Part shown: positions 11,461 through 23,043 of the stretch, in pieces
How positions within the stretch are numbered: position 1 is the first letter of the stretch
Layout of the letters: each line of letters begins with the position of its first letter
DNA from: Bettongia penicillata ogilbyi
Taxonomy: Eukaryota > Chordata > Mammalia > Diprotodontia > Potoroidae
Assembly (NCBI GenBank): GCA_023548195.1
Contig: JAJHZJ010000252.1
Location: forward strand, 4,627,242 to 4,691,241
Direction of reading: 5' to 3'
DNA: 64,000 nucleotides
Translations under genes and position numbers: made by a program
The notes under the pieces: model-generated
The model's database searches: none
What the model was told of the DNA's origin: nothing
The model's input: only the letters and a program-made list of their open reading frames with translations

Positions 11461-11464
11461 AAGA

Positions 11465-12605
11465 CTATGAGAAAATTTAAAAAGAACCGTGAGGTTGCAT
11501 CTTACATCCATAAGATTTGCAAAGATGACCAAAGAAAAGGGAGGAAGAATGAGAGAAAAGGAAAGAAGAAAGGGAGGGAGAGAGGATGGAAGGAAGGAAA
11601 CTATAATTGTTGGAAATGTTGCAGTGGGACAGACAAACTAGTGAATTATTTTCAGGGAGTTATGAAATGGTTTGGACATTTGAGAAAGCAATTTGGAATT
11701 ATACCCCCCAAACAGATACATGTATATACCTTTTAAAACAGAAATATCACTACTAGGTTTATACCATAAAGCAATAAAAATTAGAGGCAAAGGATCCATC
11801 TATCTATCCATCAACTATCTATCTATATGTGTACATACACATATACAAACATCTTTAAAGCTGTTTTTTGGTTATAGCAAAGAACTAGAAACAAAATGGG
11901 TGCTGGTCAATTAGGGGAATATCTGGACAAATTATGGTTAAAGAAGGTAATAGACTATTATTACTCTGTAATAAATGATGAAAGACGTAGCTTCAGAGAA
12001 ACCTAAGTATATTTGTATGGACTGTGCTCAAAATAAGCAGAACCAGGAGTACAATTTATAGAGTGACTAAAATAGTGTAAAGAGCTACTTTGAGAGAACT
12101 TTGATCAATATGATTTCCTATCGTGACTCCAAAAACTGATGATGATTCATGCTTTCCACTGTTTTGGAGCAGAGGTAATATAGTGCAGATATAGTATAAA
12201 ACATGTTTTCAAACATAGCCATAAAATTTATGTAGAACACAAATTTATTTTTCTTGACTATACTCTTCTATTCATGGAATCAGGAATGTATTGGACTTGG
12301 TAAGCAATTATCATTATACAAAAAATGAAAATAGCATCATGTAAAAATGGACAGAAGAGAGAAGAAGAATACTTAGGAAGGAGTGTGATCGAAAAGAGCT
12401 GTAATGATACTACCATGTTAAATATGATATGTATTTTTAAAAATATATTAACCAGCTATATACAGGAGATTCACAATTTCATATGTAATATTGTTTGTCT
12501 CTCCTACTTTTATATGGAAATACTGTTTGGTGGTTGTCAAGTTCATAATTTTAAAAATTATTTTGTAAAAGAATGCCATGAAATGTTTCATTAAAAACTT
12601 TGTTA
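11465..12605 (+). mobile_element. L1 3' end inserted in CR1/L3
   Basis: The plus strand resembles the L1 ORF2 C-terminus: the gaaatggtttggacatttgag region, the ggtttataccataaagc site, the YYYSVINDER segment near 11955-11995 in place of MEYYCAIRNDE, and gcagaaccaggag (12038-12050). A 3'UTR follows. Its last part (ttgtcaagttcataat) also occurs at the 3' end of the L1 at 44545-51385, so both belong to one L1 subfamily. A short GATA-type microsatellite (tctatctatcc, near 11801) lies inside. Heavily decayed. Confidence 0.65.
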
Positions 12606-13480
12606 AAAATATAGGTGTAATTCCCTTTTCAAAGTCTCACAGATATTATAGGTACTGCTACTATGTCTTTTAGAGCCAAATTGAAGGTTGTTGAAAGGAT
12701 AGCTTATTCAGGCCATAGTGATGTGATAGTTGAAAAAAATGCCTTGATGTGAAGTATTTCTGCTTATGGAGTCAGGGAAAGAATGGATGTTTTTTCTTCT
12801 GATCTATGAAATGAATTGAAGAGACATTATTATAAGTTATAACTTGAAAGAAGTTGAAGAGATTGTTTTCTCGTCATAACTAGAAAGAAGCTGGAGAAGA
12901 TAGAAAGAAAGGAAATAGAGAGATCTTCTTTTCTGATGAAACTGTTCTCACCTTTACTTTGTAAAGAGGATTTTTGAGAAGAGACTTTACTTGATACCTT
13001 GAGATAAATTGAATAGTATTAGACTGTCTTTTCACAAATGAGAAATCAAATGGCATTATAGTGAGAATTTCAGGTGAATGTATATGATTTTTTGCAGTCA
13101 AAATATTGTAAATAATTATTCATGCATAGGCTATCATTTATTTGTTAATAAATTCTATATTAAAATTATATATACATATATAGTAATTTAAATATTTATA
13201 GGAGAGTCAAGGAACTACTATAAGAAAATAAGAGTTATTACTATTGGGAAAGGACATTTCTCCAGTTCATTAAATAAACTATTAAACTAATATTTAATGA
13301 ATTAATCAAACTAATTGATTAATTAATGAAAACAAGATTGAAATTTTATTCATGAGAAAAAATATCAAATCATGCCGCTAGCTTTCTCTGTATTTCAGAA
13401 TGACAAAATCAAAGAAAGAGAATGAGGCAAGTGGCAGCTTGAAGGATGACATATAATAATAGAGTAATAGCTAATATTGA
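12606..13480. other. No recognised feature
   Basis: A/T-rich, with a palindrome-like ttaat patch near 13270-13330. No repeat family or gene recognised. Confidence 0.5.
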
Positions 13481-13531
13481 TAGATGTTTTCAAGTTTTGC
13501 AAAGCAAAGCACTATATATATATGTGTGTAT

Positions 13532-13583
<52 letters not shown>

Positions 13584-13625
13584 CATCTCATTTGATACAA
13601 GTGAGATTGGCTAAGTGTTCATCTT
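13481..13625 (-). repeat. MIR-like fragment with TA microsatellite
   Basis: Flanks read ttttgcaaagcaaagcacta (near 13495-13514) and atcatctcatttgata (near 13583-13598), as in the antisense of marsupial MIR. The middle is replaced by a TA/TATG tract (13514-13575). Confidence 0.55.
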
Positions 13626-13629
13626 CATA

Positions 13630-14070
13630 GGTCATTAGGGAGGTCTTTACTTTCTGTATCTTGCTACATAAGTAGACTAAAACCACTGCATTTCCCTTGT
13701 TTACTGGTTTAGTAATCTTGTCAAGAAAGAGATAGAGAGACAGAGAGAAATGAAGCTAGCCTGACAAGATCCTGTTTTGGGAACCTCATGATGAAACTAT
13801 GCTGGCTCTTTGCATCACCTTTCTAGATGTTCCTCAAACATCTCTTCAATTTTTTTTGGAATTTTCCCAACAGCCAAATGAAGTTCATTGGTATGGGGTA
13901 TTTAGACTGCTATCCTCCCTTTTTTTGAAAATCTTGACATCATTGCTCTTTTCCATTTTTATGGGATCTTTCCTATTTTCCATTTTCTTTCAGGATATCA
14001 TAGATTGTGACTTAGCAATCTAAGTCTTTTCATTTGTCACTGAAGGATAATGGTAACTTTAGGATCTTGA
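13630..14070 (-). mobile_element. CR1/L3 LINE, RT region
   Basis: Antisense CR1/L3 landmarks on plus: ggtttagtaatcttgtcaag (13706-13725), cctgacaagatcctgtttt, atgatgaaactatgctggct (13788-13807), tttctagatgttcctcaaac and tgaaaatcttgacatcattg (13927-13946). It lies 5' (in element terms) of the block at 10385-11460 and is probably the same element. The frame is broken. Confidence 0.75.
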
Positions 14071-14539
14071 ATGGAAAGATTTATCTCATTGATATTGCTA
14101 AAAAATTTTTTTTTGCAATGACAACTGCCCAATGGTTACAATCCTTTATTTCAATACACCAAGAGTGGATTTTCTTTTTTTTTCAGAAAAGTAAAACTTC
14201 TACCCTCAGTTCAAACAAGTGCTTCAAAACTGTACTCTTAGAAACCAAAAAGCTTCTTTGTGGTAGAGAAACATTCCATATTCTGCTCCATTTCTTGACA
14301 AAATCATTTTTTAAAGATATGATGATTCTAAGACTTACTTAGGATAAAGTTTTTGTTGCCAGTGAATGTCTATGAAAAAAGTAATGACAATGTGAGGAAT
14401 TTCCTTTTTCGCTAATGTATCAAAACCATATGCATTATCAAGTACCACAGGTATTCAATCTGTGCAAAAAATAGAAAACTTTTCTTTGTAGTTAAAAAGT
14501 TACATTTGAAAAAGAAAATTTCTAAAACTTCAGTGTACT
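14071..14539. other. No recognised feature
   Basis: A/T-rich with T runs. Short open frames have no recognisable domain. It may be further decayed LINE sequence, but I cannot show this. Confidence 0.45.
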
Positions 14540-16012
14540 TTGTGGTTCCTTTGACTTCTGGAATATCATATTCCAAGTCTTTCAGTCCCTTAATGTAGAA
14601 GTTGTTAGATCTCACGTTATCCTGATTGTATTTCCACAATACTTGAATTGTTTTCTTTCTGGCTGCTTGCAATATTTTCTTCTTGACTTAGGAGCTCTGA
14701 AATTTGGCTACAATATTCCTAGTTTTCCTTTGGGGATCTCTTTCAGGAGGTGATTCCTGGATTCTTTCATTATCTATTCTACCCTCTGGTTCTAGAGTAT
14801 CAGGGCACTTTTCCTTGATAATTTCATAAAAGATGATGAGTAGGCTCTGTTTTTGATCATGGCTTTCAGATAGTTCCATAATTTTAAAATTGTCTCTTCT
14901 GAATCCATTTTCCAGGTGAGTTGTTTTTCCAATAAAATGTTTCACATTTTCCGCTATTTTTTCATTCCTTTGACTTTGTTTCATAATTTCTTGATTTTTC
15001 ATAAAGTCATTAACTTCCACCTGCCCATTCTAATCTTTAAGGAATTGTTTTCTTCAGTAAACTTTTGGACCTCCTTTTCCATCTGGCCAATTCTGCTTTT
15101 TAGGGCATTCTTTTCTTCATTGGCTTTTTGGATCTCTTTTCTAATTTGGGTTAGTCTATTTTTTACAATATTATTTTCTTCAGCTTTTTTTGGGTCTCCT
15201 TTAGCAAGCAATTAACTCATTTTTCATATTTTTTTTGCCTCACTTATTTCTCCTCCCAATTTGTGCTCTATTTCTCTTACTTGATTTTCAAAATCCTTTC
15301 TGAGCTCTTCCATGGCCTGAGACCAATTCATATTTTTCTTAGAGGCTTTGGACAGAGGAATTTTGACTTTGTTGTCTTCTGTTTGCATGTTTTGGTCTTC
15401 TTTGTCTCCAAAGTAAGATTCTATAGTCTGATTCTTTTTTTGGTTTTTGCTCATTTCCCTAGTCATTTTCTTGACTTTTGAGGTCTTTGTCAAGGTAGAT
15501 CTCTGCTTCCAGTAGGAGTGGGGTATGTACTGTCAGTTGTTTGATTCCCCCACAATCTGTGGGCCTAGAACTCCAGAAACAGTCGCTGTCTCTGCCCTTG
15601 CTGCTGCTGAAGTTTCCTCCACCTCCTTCCCTCTCTGCCAACCTGAGGCTGGGGTCAGTAACCACTCACAGTAACCACTCCACTCTCCTATACTGGTCCC
15701 ACAGGCTTTTTCCACTGACTTTCCAATTTGCCCTTGGCGTTTTGGGGGCTTGAAGTCTGGAAACTGCCACAGTCCCCCCAAGGCCTGCTCAGGTCCCATC
15801 TGTGGTGGTGTGGCCCATGGGACTGCACCCTCCCCCCTATGTGGTGGGATAGACACTTCCTGGCAATCTTCCAGGATGTCTTGAGCTGGAGCTTTGCTTT
15901 GTTCCATCATTCTGTGGGTTCTGCAGCTCCTGAATTTGTTTACAGTTATTTTTTTTTACAGGCATTTGACTGGGCTTGGAGGCAGGGCTCTACCATCTTG
16001 ACTCCACCCCTG
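14540..16012 (-). mobile_element. Older L1/HAL1 copy F, 5' end intact and 3' end missing
   Basis: On the minus strand the element starts near 16012 with ggggtggagtcaagatggta, the L1/HAL1 5' start. It continues through a GC-rich 5'UTR (16012-15455) and nearly all of ORF1, then stops inside the ORF1 C-terminus near 14540. Having a 5' end but no 3' end or tail is the reverse of normal 5' truncation and implies later deletion or breakage. Sequence differs clearly from copies A-D (for example MNWSQAMEEL rather than VQWAQAMEEL) and is closer to copy E, so it belongs to an older subfamily. Confidence 0.78.
14545..15454 (-). pseudogene. L1/HAL1 ORF1, older subfamily, broken
   Basis: This is an ORF1p-like RNA-binding protein. 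The probable start is the methionine of MSKNQKKNQTIESYF at 15454, matching MPRKRKQSETIESYF of the young copies. A basic N-terminus is followed by MNWSQAMEELRKDFENQV, a coiled coil rich in K/E heptads, the RRM segment NVKHFIGKTTHLENGFRRDN and the C-terminal KILQAARKK segment. It is interrupted by stops or frame changes near 15223, 15000 and 14690, and the last ~25 residues are replaced by unrelated sequence. It is dead. An origin from a full-length L1 instead of a HAL1 cannot be excluded because the part after ORF1 is lost. Confidence 0.78.
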
Positions 16013-16299
16013 AAAAATTAGAATTTCTAAACCTAGCTAATTACAGGCCACATAAATTTCTGAACTAAGTTCAGAGACAAAGAACCATGAGTTAGGTAGT
16101 TATAGGACAAAATCAATTAATTGCAAATAGGATCAATAAAACAGAGGCAGAATCAATCCAATCAACCAAGATGCGATACATCTTCAGGATGGTCATATGT
16201 ACATGCAGTTTTGTTGACTTCATACCTCTGTGTAAAAGATTTTTTTCCATGTAAAAAAAACAGTGATTTTTGTGTCCTGTCACATTCACTGATATAAAA
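16013..16299. other. No recognised feature
   Basis: A-rich unique-looking sequence between the copy F 5' end and a MIR fragment. Confidence 0.45.
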
Positions 16300-16475
16300 G
16301 AAACCCTATGAGATAAGTGCTATTGTTATCCCCATTTTACCTTTGAGGAGACTGAAGCAAACAATTTAAGTAACCTGCCTAGCATCACAGAGCTTGTAAA
16401 TATCTGAGGCCAGATTTGAAAACAAATCTTCCCAACTCCAAGCTTAGCACTCTGTTGAGCTATCTAGCTTCCATT
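16300..16475 (-). repeat. MIR/CORE-SINE
   Basis: The plus strand shows the antisense MIR order: ttatccccattttac (16326-16340), gaggagactgaagc, aacctgcctagcatcacaga (16372-16391), then gaggccagatttgaaaac and ctcttgagctatcta-like end. It is a diverged tRNA-type SINE. Confidence 0.8.
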
Positions 16476-16574
16476 ATATGATATATAATAACCATGTATT
16501 GTATGATCTTCATATTTCTTTTTCTTTGCCATTTATGCATATACATATATGCATGCACATATGTATGTATGTAT

Positions 16575-18840
16575 CAAGCAAGTTTGGCCCTAGGGTACAA
16601 AATAAAACAAGGCAGAGATCAATACAGTTTTGTCAAGATATTTACTGGTCATAACAAACACTTTTCCAGCAACCCAAAAGTGACTCTACACATAGATATC
16701 ACTAGATGGTCAATCTCTAAATCAAATTAATTATATACTTTGCAGTCAAAGGTGAAGAAGCTCTAAGTTGGTTAAAACAAGACCTTAAGCTGACTGTGAC
16801 TTAGATCACAAGTTTCTAAGTGCAGAATTCAAACTTAGATTGAAGAAAGTAAGGAAAACCATCAGACCATATATGTGTGACCTAAGTAACATACCTTATG
16901 AATATTGCAAGAGAAGCAATTAGTAGAGTAAGAAGATTTGATCTGGTGGATCTGGCTCAAAGAACTATGGACAGAGGTTCACTGTGTTGTATAAGAAGCA
17001 ACAGAAACAATTTCTAAAGAAAAAGAAGGGCAAGAAAGCAAAAGGGCTATATGAAGAGGCTTTACAAATAACTAAGAAAAGAAGGAAAGCAAAAGGGAAA
17101 TAAGAAAGGGAAAGATATACCCAACTGAACATAGAATTTCAGAGAATAGCAAGGAGAGATAAAGTTTTCTTAAATGATCAATGCAAAGAAATAGAAAACA
17201 ATTGGATAGGAAAGACAAGATCTCTTCAAGAACATTAGAGATATCAAGGCAACATTTCATGCAAAAATGGGCATGATGAAAAGCAAAAATGGTAGTGACT
17301 TAACAGAAGCAGAAAAGAATAAGGAGAAGTGGCAAGAATATACAGAAGAACTATACAGGAAATATTGCAACATCAGCAATAACCATGAAGGCATGACTAC
17401 TGATGTAGATTCAGACATCCTGGAGAGTGAAGTCAAGTGGGCCATAGGAAGTTGTTAACAACTAGGTGAGTGGAGGTGACTAATTCCAGATGAGCCATTT
17501 AAAATTCTAAAAGTTGATGCCGTTAAAGTGTTTCACTCAATATGCCAGCAAATTTAGAAGACTCAACAGTGACCAATTGGAAAAGATCAATTTACATCCC
17601 AATCCTAAAAAAGGGCAATGCCAAAGAGTGTTCAAATTATTGAACAATTGTACTCATTTCACAAACCAAAAAGGTTATGCTTAAGATTTTACAAGCTAGG
17701 CTTCAACAATATGTGAACCAAGAAATATCAGAAGAGCAAACTGTTTTCAAAGAGGCAGAAGAACTAGAGACCAAATTGCCAACATTCATTGAATTATGGA
17801 GAAAGCAAGTGAGTTCCAGAAAAACATTTATATCTGGTTCATTGACTACAATGAAGCCTCTGGTTGTGTGAGTTACAACAAAATATGGCAAGTCCTCAAA
17901 AAAGATCATCTTTTTTGTCTCCTGAGGCACCTATATGTGAGTCAAAAAGCAGCAGTGACAAACAAGTATGGAACAACTGGTTGTTGTTGGAAAAAAGAGT
18001 ATGACAAGGTTATATATTGTTACCTTATTTATTTAACTTATATGAAGAGTACATCCAAAATTCCAGGCTGGGTGAATTAAAAGCCAAAATTAAGGTTGTT
18101 GCGGAAAATATCAACAACCTTAGATATGTTACTCAGATATATATTACTCTAATAGTAAAAAGTGAAGAAAAGTTAAGAAGCCTCTTGATGAGGGTGAAAG
18201 AGGAGAAGGCAAAAGCTGGCTTGAAGTTTACTATACAAAAAACTAAGATCATGGCAAGAGGTCCCTTCATTTCCTGGCAAATGGAGGGATAGGAAACTTA
18301 AATTTTATATCCTTGGGCTCAAAGACCACTGCAGATGACCGTGAAATTAAAGTCATGAAATGAAAAGATGCTTGCTCCTTGGAAGGAAAGCTATAACAAA
18401 TCTGGACAGTATACTAAAAAGCAGAGACATTACCTTGACAACAAAGATCTATACAGTCAAAACTATGGTCTTTCCAGCAGCAATATATTGCCATGAGAGT
18501 TAGACTATAAGGAAAGCTGAGTGCTGTAGAATCAATATTTTCAAATTGTGGTGCTCCAGAAAACTTTTGAGAGTCCCTTGGACAGCAAGGAGATTGAATC
18601 ATTGAGTACTTAAAGAAATTAATTCAGGATATTCACTGGAAGGTCAAATACTGAAGCTTAAGCTTAAATGCTTTGACCACTTAATGAGAAGACAGGACTC
18701 ATTGAAAGAAACCCTGAGTTGGGGAAAGATTAAAGGAAAAAGGAGAAAAGGATGGCAGAGAATAGAAGAGTCTGAAATGCTAAGGTCTATGGGATCATGA
18801 AGTGGCAGACATGATTGAATGACAGAACAACAGCAAAAAT
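16575..18840 (+). mobile_element. BovB-like RTE LINE, 5'-truncated
   Basis: The whole stretch follows the BovB/RTE LINE in order on the plus strand, beginning inside the endonuclease region. Landmarks are aacacttttccagcaac (near 16659), gatatacccaactgaacat (17112-17130), gcaaggagagataaagt, aacatttcatgcaaaaatgg (17250-17269), gcagaaaagaataaggag, gtggcaagaatatacagaag (17329-17348), aaaaagggcaatgccaaag (17608-17626), aggcttcaacaatatgtgaa, aagcctcttgatgagggtg and agagtcccttggacagcaag. The 3' end reads gggatcatgaagtggcagac...gaatgacagaacaacag, the RTE tail. Similarity to the remembered bovine element is striking given the host is marsupial. About 2.27 kb of a roughly 3.2-kb element is present. Confidence 0.88.
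16600..18800 (+). pseudogene. BovB/RTE endonuclease-reverse transcriptase, broken
   Basis: This is the remnant of the single RTE ORF, which carries an APE-type endonuclease followed by a reverse transcriptase. Only the C-terminal endonuclease part is left (the SRSD-like segment is degraded). The linker SKNGSDLTEAEKNKEKWQEYTEELYRKYC is at about 17282-17370. The RT follows, with MLKILQARLQQYVNQEISEEQ (17677-) and FIDYNEASGCVSYNKIWQVL (17834-), where the catalytic palm motif FIDYAKAFDCV has lost its AF. YADDT at 18125-18140 reads as YVTQI, so the catalytic aspartates are gone. There are numerous frameshifts and stops. It cannot mobilise anything. Confidence 0.85.
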
Positions 18841-19889
18841 TTTTGATTTAAATGGTTTTTGAAACAGCATTTTTGTATGGTTTTAAAAATGCTTTATTTG
18901 AAAAGTTTCATTAGGAATAAGTAACTGTATGTTAATTAAGTATTAGCTATTCAAGAAATTTTCATGGCAAATACAACCAGTCAGGTTTTACAATTTGTCT
19001 AAAATATTAACATTTTTGATAGCTTTGAAACCTCTGCTTGATGTGTAGATTATAGCATTGGCTCATGATTCATAACTTTTCTGGAATTTGATTATTATTG
19101 ATTATGGAGGCATCTGACTTTTTGTGCCTTCTTAGAAATAATGTTTCATTTTCTAATATAATTTTCAATTTTTAAATGAAATTATTTTTAAAATGCTTTG
19201 TATTTTCTGAAATAATAATCCATGAATACTACTTGTACAATGTAATATGTAAGCATGCCTTTACTTTATAACATAAATAACATTTAAGAGGTCTGAAGAA
19301 AAAACAAATGCTCCCTACTCACAGAATCTAGAACCCACATCACTGTGCAATTTAATTTAAATAGCAATTGAAAATTTTACTTTAAATAACACACTTCAAC
19401 AGTTATATCAACTATCAGATGGGTCTACACTCACAGTATATTCCCCATTGGTGCTGGTATTAGAAAAAGTCACACCTGGCTGGGTCACCTTATGAAGAGT
19501 TAGGAATTCTCATTTGATCTTCAAGTTTTGCACAATTTTAACACACTATGAAAATTATCTTATTCCACTTTTTGTTCCGTAAGCAATTAAAGAGAGGAAA
19601 TACTAGGAAACAATGTAAATGTCTAGGTCACCAACGCAATAACAGCAAATTTATCATTCACCACTTGGTGACTGAATGATTACTGGCACAGAGTAGCCAG
19701 GTAGTGGGCCAGCTATCTCCCACTTCCTTCCCTCTTGCATCCTTTTCCTACCTAATCTCCACCCTTCAGAGAGAAGAAGGTAGTGAAACAAGACCTTCCA
19801 TATGACCATCTGACTGTGTCCCTCCCATCTCATGCTTCATTTGCCTCCAAAATAACTCTAACCACCAAGAAAAGGGAAGAATGTTGCTC
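18841..19889. other. No recognised feature
   Basis: A/T-rich unique-looking sequence. The segment 19640-19890 is more C/T-rich and could be a diverged 5' part of the L2 that follows. Confidence 0.45.
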
Positions 19890-21060
19890 TCTCTTCAATG
19901 ATGAACATTCTCACACCTGGCCATACTCTTCATATCCCAGTGATTTTTGAACCCCTGCAGATCATCTTCCAAAACCCATTCCCAATCCTGTCACCATCAT
20001 TTCATTCCTCATTCCCATCCCCTTCAATCCTCCAACACCAAAGTTTCAACCAAGAACCACCCAGCTCTTTCACTGTGCCCTCTAGAATGCCTACCTGTTC
20101 CATGGGCTATAACAAGCTTCCCTTCATCCTAAATCTTTTCCTCTCCTTTCATTTTCTCGCTATTACTGAAATCTGATGACACGATCTCCCTGGCTACTCT
20201 TCCTTGCAGTGGCTGAGCTTTCACTCATTCTCCTTGGTTCACTGGTCAAGGTAGAGAAGTTAGAATACTTCTTACTCATTTTTGCCACTTCCATTTTCTC
20301 CCCCTACCTCCATCACTCAGTAATGACTTTTCTTTTGAGATTCACCCTTTTGATATCCACCACTTAATCAAAATTCTGGTAGTTGCTGTGTATAGAGACC
20401 CCTTCCTTCCTCAATGAGTTTGATATGTGATTCACAATCCTTTCCTCTCCAACTCCTGACCTGATACTAGGAGACCTCAATAGATACATTGAAACTCCCT
20501 CAAATACCCTAACCACTCAGTTCCTCAACCAACTCACTTCCCATAAGCTACTCTTCTACCCCACACCTCAGTCACTCACAAAAATAGTCATACTCTTGAT
20601 CTTGTCATTACCCACAAATGTACCACCTCCACGTTCAAGAATTCTGAAATCTCTTTATCTGACAATAACCTATTGGCTTTTCATCTCTCCTTACCATATC
20701 CTCTAATGTCTTGACTCCTCAATTCTCTCCTGGGTCATTTATCCTACTCTACCCATTCCTCTTTTCCACATCTTGACCCCTTGATGAACCAATTTAACTC
20801 CTTCTCTCTTGAATCCCTAATCCCATTATCATACCACTAATGACACTTCACCAAAGGTGAGCCTTAGATCACTCCCACCATTTTCTGCCTTTGCTCCTAC
20901 ACACATACTGCTGAATGAGGGTAGAGAAAATCAGTCACTACAAATTTACATTACACAACCTCAACTTGGCCCTCACTGCTGCTAGGAAATACTACTCTAC
21001 TTCCTTAGAACTACGGATTTCTATATCTTATTCTATCTCAGAAAATATTCATACATGTTT
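19890..21060 (+). mobile_element. L2 LINE, endonuclease region
   Basis: Three-frame reading on plus gives pieces of an L2-clade ORF2. DTISLATLPCSG followed by AFTHSPWFTGQGREV (near 20180-20260) and LILGDLN (20463-) then SNTLTTQFLNQL and HTLDLVIT (20587-) are APE endonuclease segments. SDNNLLAF (20659-) stands where L2 has the catalytic SDH motif. A post-endonuclease segment (ITPTIFCLCSYTHTAE, near 20871-20920) follows. The RT region is absent. Multiple frameshifts and stops are present. The family assignment is from remembered L2 protein motifs. Confidence 0.7.
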
Positions 21061-21354
21061 CTTAACAAGCACAGCTTCTTTGTGAACAAATACTTCCATT
21101 ACTAAACTGAACTGATCCACCTGCTGGGCTGACCCCTTATCAGTCATGGGATCTCTGTTGCATGTCTCAATCTGGACTGCTTTTCTGCTGCTCCAATTCT
21201 ATGATGTTTCACTCGACCTGGATTTATTTCTTGCTATCAGTTATCATATCCACCACTTTCAGCTTCAGGCTTAGCTGATACCTGTAGCTGAAATAGTATT
21301 ATATGCTCCTAGGAAAAGGAAACAACTTTTAGCCTAATATTAGCAAAAACCTAT
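21061..21354. other. No recognised feature
   Basis: Unique-looking sequence between the L2 fragment and the pyrimidine microsatellite. It may be decayed L2. Confidence 0.4.
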
Positions 21355-21655
21355 CTAATTCTTTTTTCCTTTAGCAGGATTTCCCTTTCTTCTCTCCTTT
21401 CCTTCCTTTCTTCCTTCTCTCTTTCTCTCCTTCCTTCCTTCCTTCCTTCCTTCCTTCCTTCCTTCCTTCCTTCCTTCCTTCCTTCCTTCCTTCCTTCCTT
21501 TCTTCCTTCTCTCTTTCTCTCCTTCATTCCTTCCTTTCTTCCTTCCTTCCTTCCTCTCTCCCACTCTGCCCTCCTTTTCTCATTCTCCTTTTCTCCTTTT
21601 CTTTCTTTCTCTCTTCTTGTTCTCCTTCTCCTCCTCCTCTTCCTCTCCCTTGTCT
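21355..21655. repeat. TTCC-rich polypyrimidine microsatellite
   Basis: A (TTCC)n core (about 21429-21500) is flanked by irregular TTTC, TCTCC and CTCCT units. One strand is nearly pure purine for 300 bases. Open frames across it encode only GRKE repeats and are artefacts of the tract. Confidence 0.97.
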
Positions 21656-21929
21656 TGTAAATTTGTAATTTAGAACTTGAAGTAGATTGAGACTAGAATG
21701 TGATAGCACTAGGAAATATCTTCCCACTTCTCTCCCTCCCTCCTTTTCCTTGCTTACAGCTAAGGTTTGCATAGCCTGGAGTGACAAAGGAATATGATAA
21801 CTTGGGGAATGATGCTCATACTGCAGAAACCATCTGTCTGTGCTTATTATCCCATAAGCATATACAACTCATAAAGTACAATAGGTCTATAGTACATATA
21901 AAAGTACTACAGGTCTATAGTGGGAAGGT
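21656..21929. other. No recognised feature
   Basis: Includes a short direct repeat (ggtctatagt at 21883-21892 and 21911-21920). Nothing else seen. Confidence 0.4.
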
Positions 21930-22025
21930 GACCTCAGAGGACATCAAGTACAAATTCTTCATTTATAGATGAGGAAGCTGATATCCATGTGGTCTGAATG
22001 TCTTGCCCAAGGTAACCCAGGGAGT
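21930..22025 (-). repeat. MIR fragment
   Basis: Antisense MIR words: atttatagatgaggaagctg (21961-21980) and cttgcccaaggtaacccagg (22002-22021). Confidence 0.7.
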
Positions 22026-23040
22026 TAGCATAAAGAGAGTATCTATAGAACTATGTGTTAGCAGGTCTTTTTGAATTACAATTTAGAACTCTTTTCCAAA
22101 TAGTGGAGCATCAACAAAATCACACTTTGAAGCAGAACTAATAGGTGACTATAAACAGGCAAACACCAAATGGCAGAGTTATATATAATGTAGATTAAGC
22201 AGAAAAAGCAAAGCACTGAAATCTTTAGGGAAAAATTGGGAGATCCGCAAGCATTTCTTTGATGACTGAAAAATACTTATTAGGGGCTTCTTTATTCTGC
22301 TGTTTAAGTTGGAACTAATAGCCTTGATTTTTCTTGAGAGCCTCAAGTGTTTCCCTTAACTTGGACAGCACCCAAGTGACCATTTGTGAAGAGGTAAAGC
22401 TCTCTAAACAGAGGAATGTCTCTGCATTTGAGTTGTAAAATACATATGCACACACATCAAGTAATAGACACCAACTGTGTTTAATGGCTAACAAACGTTG
22501 AAAGTTCAAAGCAATTATGGAAAAAAAGGATAAACAGAAACCACGCTATAATCATTAAGATACCTCAGACATTTAAGATATTTCTCTATTATTTTGTGTA
22601 ATACTGACTTCAGCATGTTGCAATCTTGTTAGGTTAAAATAAAACTAAGGAAACCGAAGAAGTAATTAGATCGTATAAGAAAATGTAACAAATGAGGAAT
22701 TGATAGCAAATGGTTGTCACTGAAACTGCAATTCTGTATTATTTCAGTTTTTTTTTTACAATGAATACAATACAGGAAATGCAGTTATCAATAAGTAACA
22801 CCTTTACCACTTCTTCATTACTGTGACAGAAGGTATTTTTAAAAATAGTTGCTTTACAAGTCCATCATGCAAATACTTTAAAAGATATAGCTATCTTTTG
22901 TGAAACATTGGATTTGTGAGTGACTTTGTACCAGATGTCTTTAAAGAAACTACATATAAAATCAATTTAGTGTTACCTTCTTTAAGTTACAAATTTAACA
23001 TCCAGCAGAACTGTTCATTAGAAATTTCTTTAAAAAATAT
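22026..23040. other. No recognised feature
   Basis: A/T-rich unique-looking kilobase. Short open frames lack domains. Confidence 0.5.
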
Positions 23041-23043
23041 TCA

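Noticed and set aside
20176..20367. Membrane-like open frame of 63 codons
   Set aside because: It overlaps the L2 endonuclease region in a different frame; the hydrophobic look is a by-product.
21355..21564. Open frame of GRKE repeats on minus
   Set aside because: It is a translation of the TTCC/GGAA microsatellite.
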